This document shows positions 63,254 through 64,000 of a DNA stretch of 64,000 nucleotides, one piece after another. The notes beneath the pieces are model-generated. The model was not told where the DNA came from. It did not search any database and saw only the letters and a program-made list of their open reading frames with translations. Each line of letters opens with the position of its first letter. The stretch's first letter is position 1. This stretch comes from an uncultured Caryophanales bacterium (GTDB taxonomy: Bacteria > Bacillota_I > Bacilli_A > RFN20 > CAG-288), in assembly GCA_949287425.1 (NCBI GenBank), contig CASEGJ010000005.1, forward strand, positions 18,955 to 82,954, in the 5' to 3' direction. Position numbers and translations under genes: made by a program.

Positions 63254-63281
63254 ATTATATCTCACTTTTTAGCAATGTCAA
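63254..63281 (-). promoter_or_regulatory. Sigma-A promoter of hsp20
   Basis: On the minus strand TTGACA (63281-63276), 16 bases, TATAAT (63259-63254). Both boxes are consensus. The -35 box lies inside CIRCE 2, and CIRCE 1 begins 4 bases past the -10 box. Confidence 0.9.
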
Positions 63282-63295
63282 TGGTCGAGTGCTAA
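63269..63295. promoter_or_regulatory. CIRCE operator 2 (HrcA site), overlapping the hsp20 -35 box
   Basis: TTAGCAATG, 9 bases, GAGTGCTAA. The second arm matches the consensus exactly; the first arm has two mismatches. Spacing is the exact CIRCE spacing, so chance is unlikely. Bases 63296-63385 hold AT-rich sequence that must contain the divergent promoter of the P-type ATPase. Confidence 0.75.
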
Positions 63296-63385
63296 TTTTT
63301 TAAAATTTTTTTAATGTTGAATTTATAAGCATATTTAACCAATTTAAAAAAGTTTTTTATTAAAATAAATTTATGAGGTGATTAA

Positions 63386-64000
63386 ATGAAAGAAAAGTTT
63401 AAAGTTGAAGGTATGTCATGTGCATCATGTCAAGCTCACGTTCAAAAAACAGTTAGTAATTTAGAAGGCGTTAGTAGTTGCAACGTCTCTTTAATTGAAA
63501 AAAACATGGTGGTTGAATTTGATGAAACCAAGCTCAATGAAGATAAAATTATTAAAGCAGTTAATAATAGTGGCTATCACGCTTCTATATATCAACAAGA
63601 ACCATATAAGCTAGTGATGGCTAAACAAAAACAAGAACTCAAAGTTAAAAAAATAAAAATTATCATAACTTTAATTTTTTTAGTTTTAGAAATGGTCATC
63701 GCTATGGGTTATATGTTAGCGATGGAAAATCACTTTGTTTTTATTTCAAACAATCCTTTAGTTATTATCCCTTTAGAAATAGTTTGTTTAATTCCTATTT
63801 TAGGTTTGAATTTTCACTATTTTACAAACGGATTTAAGGCTTTATTTACATTAAAACCAAATATGGATTCACTAATAGCTATCGGATCAACTTCCGCTAT
63901 TATCTATGGTTTATATATTTTTATTAATATTATTATTCTTTCTATTAACTCTCCTTCTGATCCTATTATCCACGAATTATCAAATAAGCTTTATATTGAA
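63386..64000 (+). CDS. CopA-like heavy-metal P-type ATPase (3' truncated by window)
   Basis: The 205 visible codons run to the window edge without a stop. GAGGTGATTAA precedes the ATG at 63386. Residues 1-70 form a heavy-metal-associated domain with metal motif GMSCASC, beginning KEKFKVE. Membrane helices follow near 83-102, 113-135 and 170-190; the NMDSLIAIGSTSAIIYG segment is typical of Cu(I) P1B-type pumps. The catalytic DKTG and CPC motifs would lie outside the window. It is likely a copper exporter or cuproprotein-loading pump. Confidence 0.9.
   Translation, partial: MKEKFKVEGMSCASCQAHVQKTVSNLEGVSSCNVSLIEKNMVVEFDETKLNEDKIIKAVNNSGYHASIYQQEPYKLVMAKQKQELKVKKIKIIITLIFLVLEMVIAMGYMLAMENHFVFISNNPLVIIPLEIVCLIPILGLNFHYFTNGFKALFTLKPNMDSLIAIGSTSAIIYGLYIFINIIILSINSPSDPIIHELSNKLYIE

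Overview
The window comes from a low-GC (roughly 30% GC by eye) Gram-positive-type bacterium, most like an uncultured gut lineage of Bacilli/Mollicutes-related Firmicutes (RF39-like is my best guess, by inference only). The basis is EzrA, an RNA polymerase delta subunit, YhaM, RecX, a CcpA-like LacI regulator, an L20 leader ahead of infC-rpmI-rplT, ThiI without a rhodanese domain, GlgC/GlgD pairing, CIRCE operators, and a standard code in which TGA acts as stop. No phage, insertion sequence, CRISPR array or rRNA is visible. This is an ordinary, densely packed chromosome segment read mainly on the minus strand, and most of its novelty lies in fusions and lost catalytic residues.

Layout. 1-2.6 kb (+): the end of an ABC exporter, then the L20-controlled infC-rpmI-rplT operon. 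2.6-7.7 kb (-): CcpA-like regulator, ezrA, cysteine desulfurase, thiI. 7.8-9.7 kb (-): rubrerythrin and two membrane proteins. 9.8-13.9 kb: a guanine-deaminase-like enzyme (+), a 1004-residue VanZ-like protein interrupted by a large Ig-like region (-), and a small degenerate RecA-fold-like protein (-). 14.2-15.1 kb: initiator tRNA (-) and a guanylate-kinase-like gene (+). 15.1-20.0 kb (-): DUF3137-like membrane protein, glgC, glgD, glgA. 20.1-25.7 kb (-): a Wadjet/MksBEF-type SMC operon, jetA-jetB-jetC, with no jetD. 25.8-38.9 kb (-): UPF0104 flippase-like protein, glycosyltransferase, recX, yhaM; then ftsK, two zinc-site-less M16 proteins, acpS, pullulanase, plsC. 39.0-42.0 kb (+): three unrecognised membrane proteins and galE. 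42.0-47.9 kb (-): ychF, ispF, DUF1934-like, argS, rpoE and an NrnA-CysQ fusion. 48-61.6 kb (-): mutS, mutL, a MiaA-TcdA fusion, fhs, a divergent folD, two MacB-type ABC proteins, and a cold-shock gene. 61.7-64 kb: ZIP transporter (-), hsp20 under a double CIRCE (-), and the start of a CopA-like P-type ATPase (+).

How the parts work together. GlgC/GlgD/GlgA make glycogen, which the nearby pullulanase could debranch. ThiI and the adjacent desulfurase form the sulfur relay for 4-thiouridine. MutS and MutL are mismatch repair. Fhs and FolD carry one-carbon units on folate. AcpS releases pAp, and the NrnA-CysQ fusion joins two phosphatase families that destroy it. The MiaA-TcdA fusion joins enzymes that modify position 37 of complementary sets of tRNAs. 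The observations I rate highest are these two fusions, the split VanZ protein, the jetD-less SMC operon, the double CIRCE and the pair of M16 pseudoenzymes.
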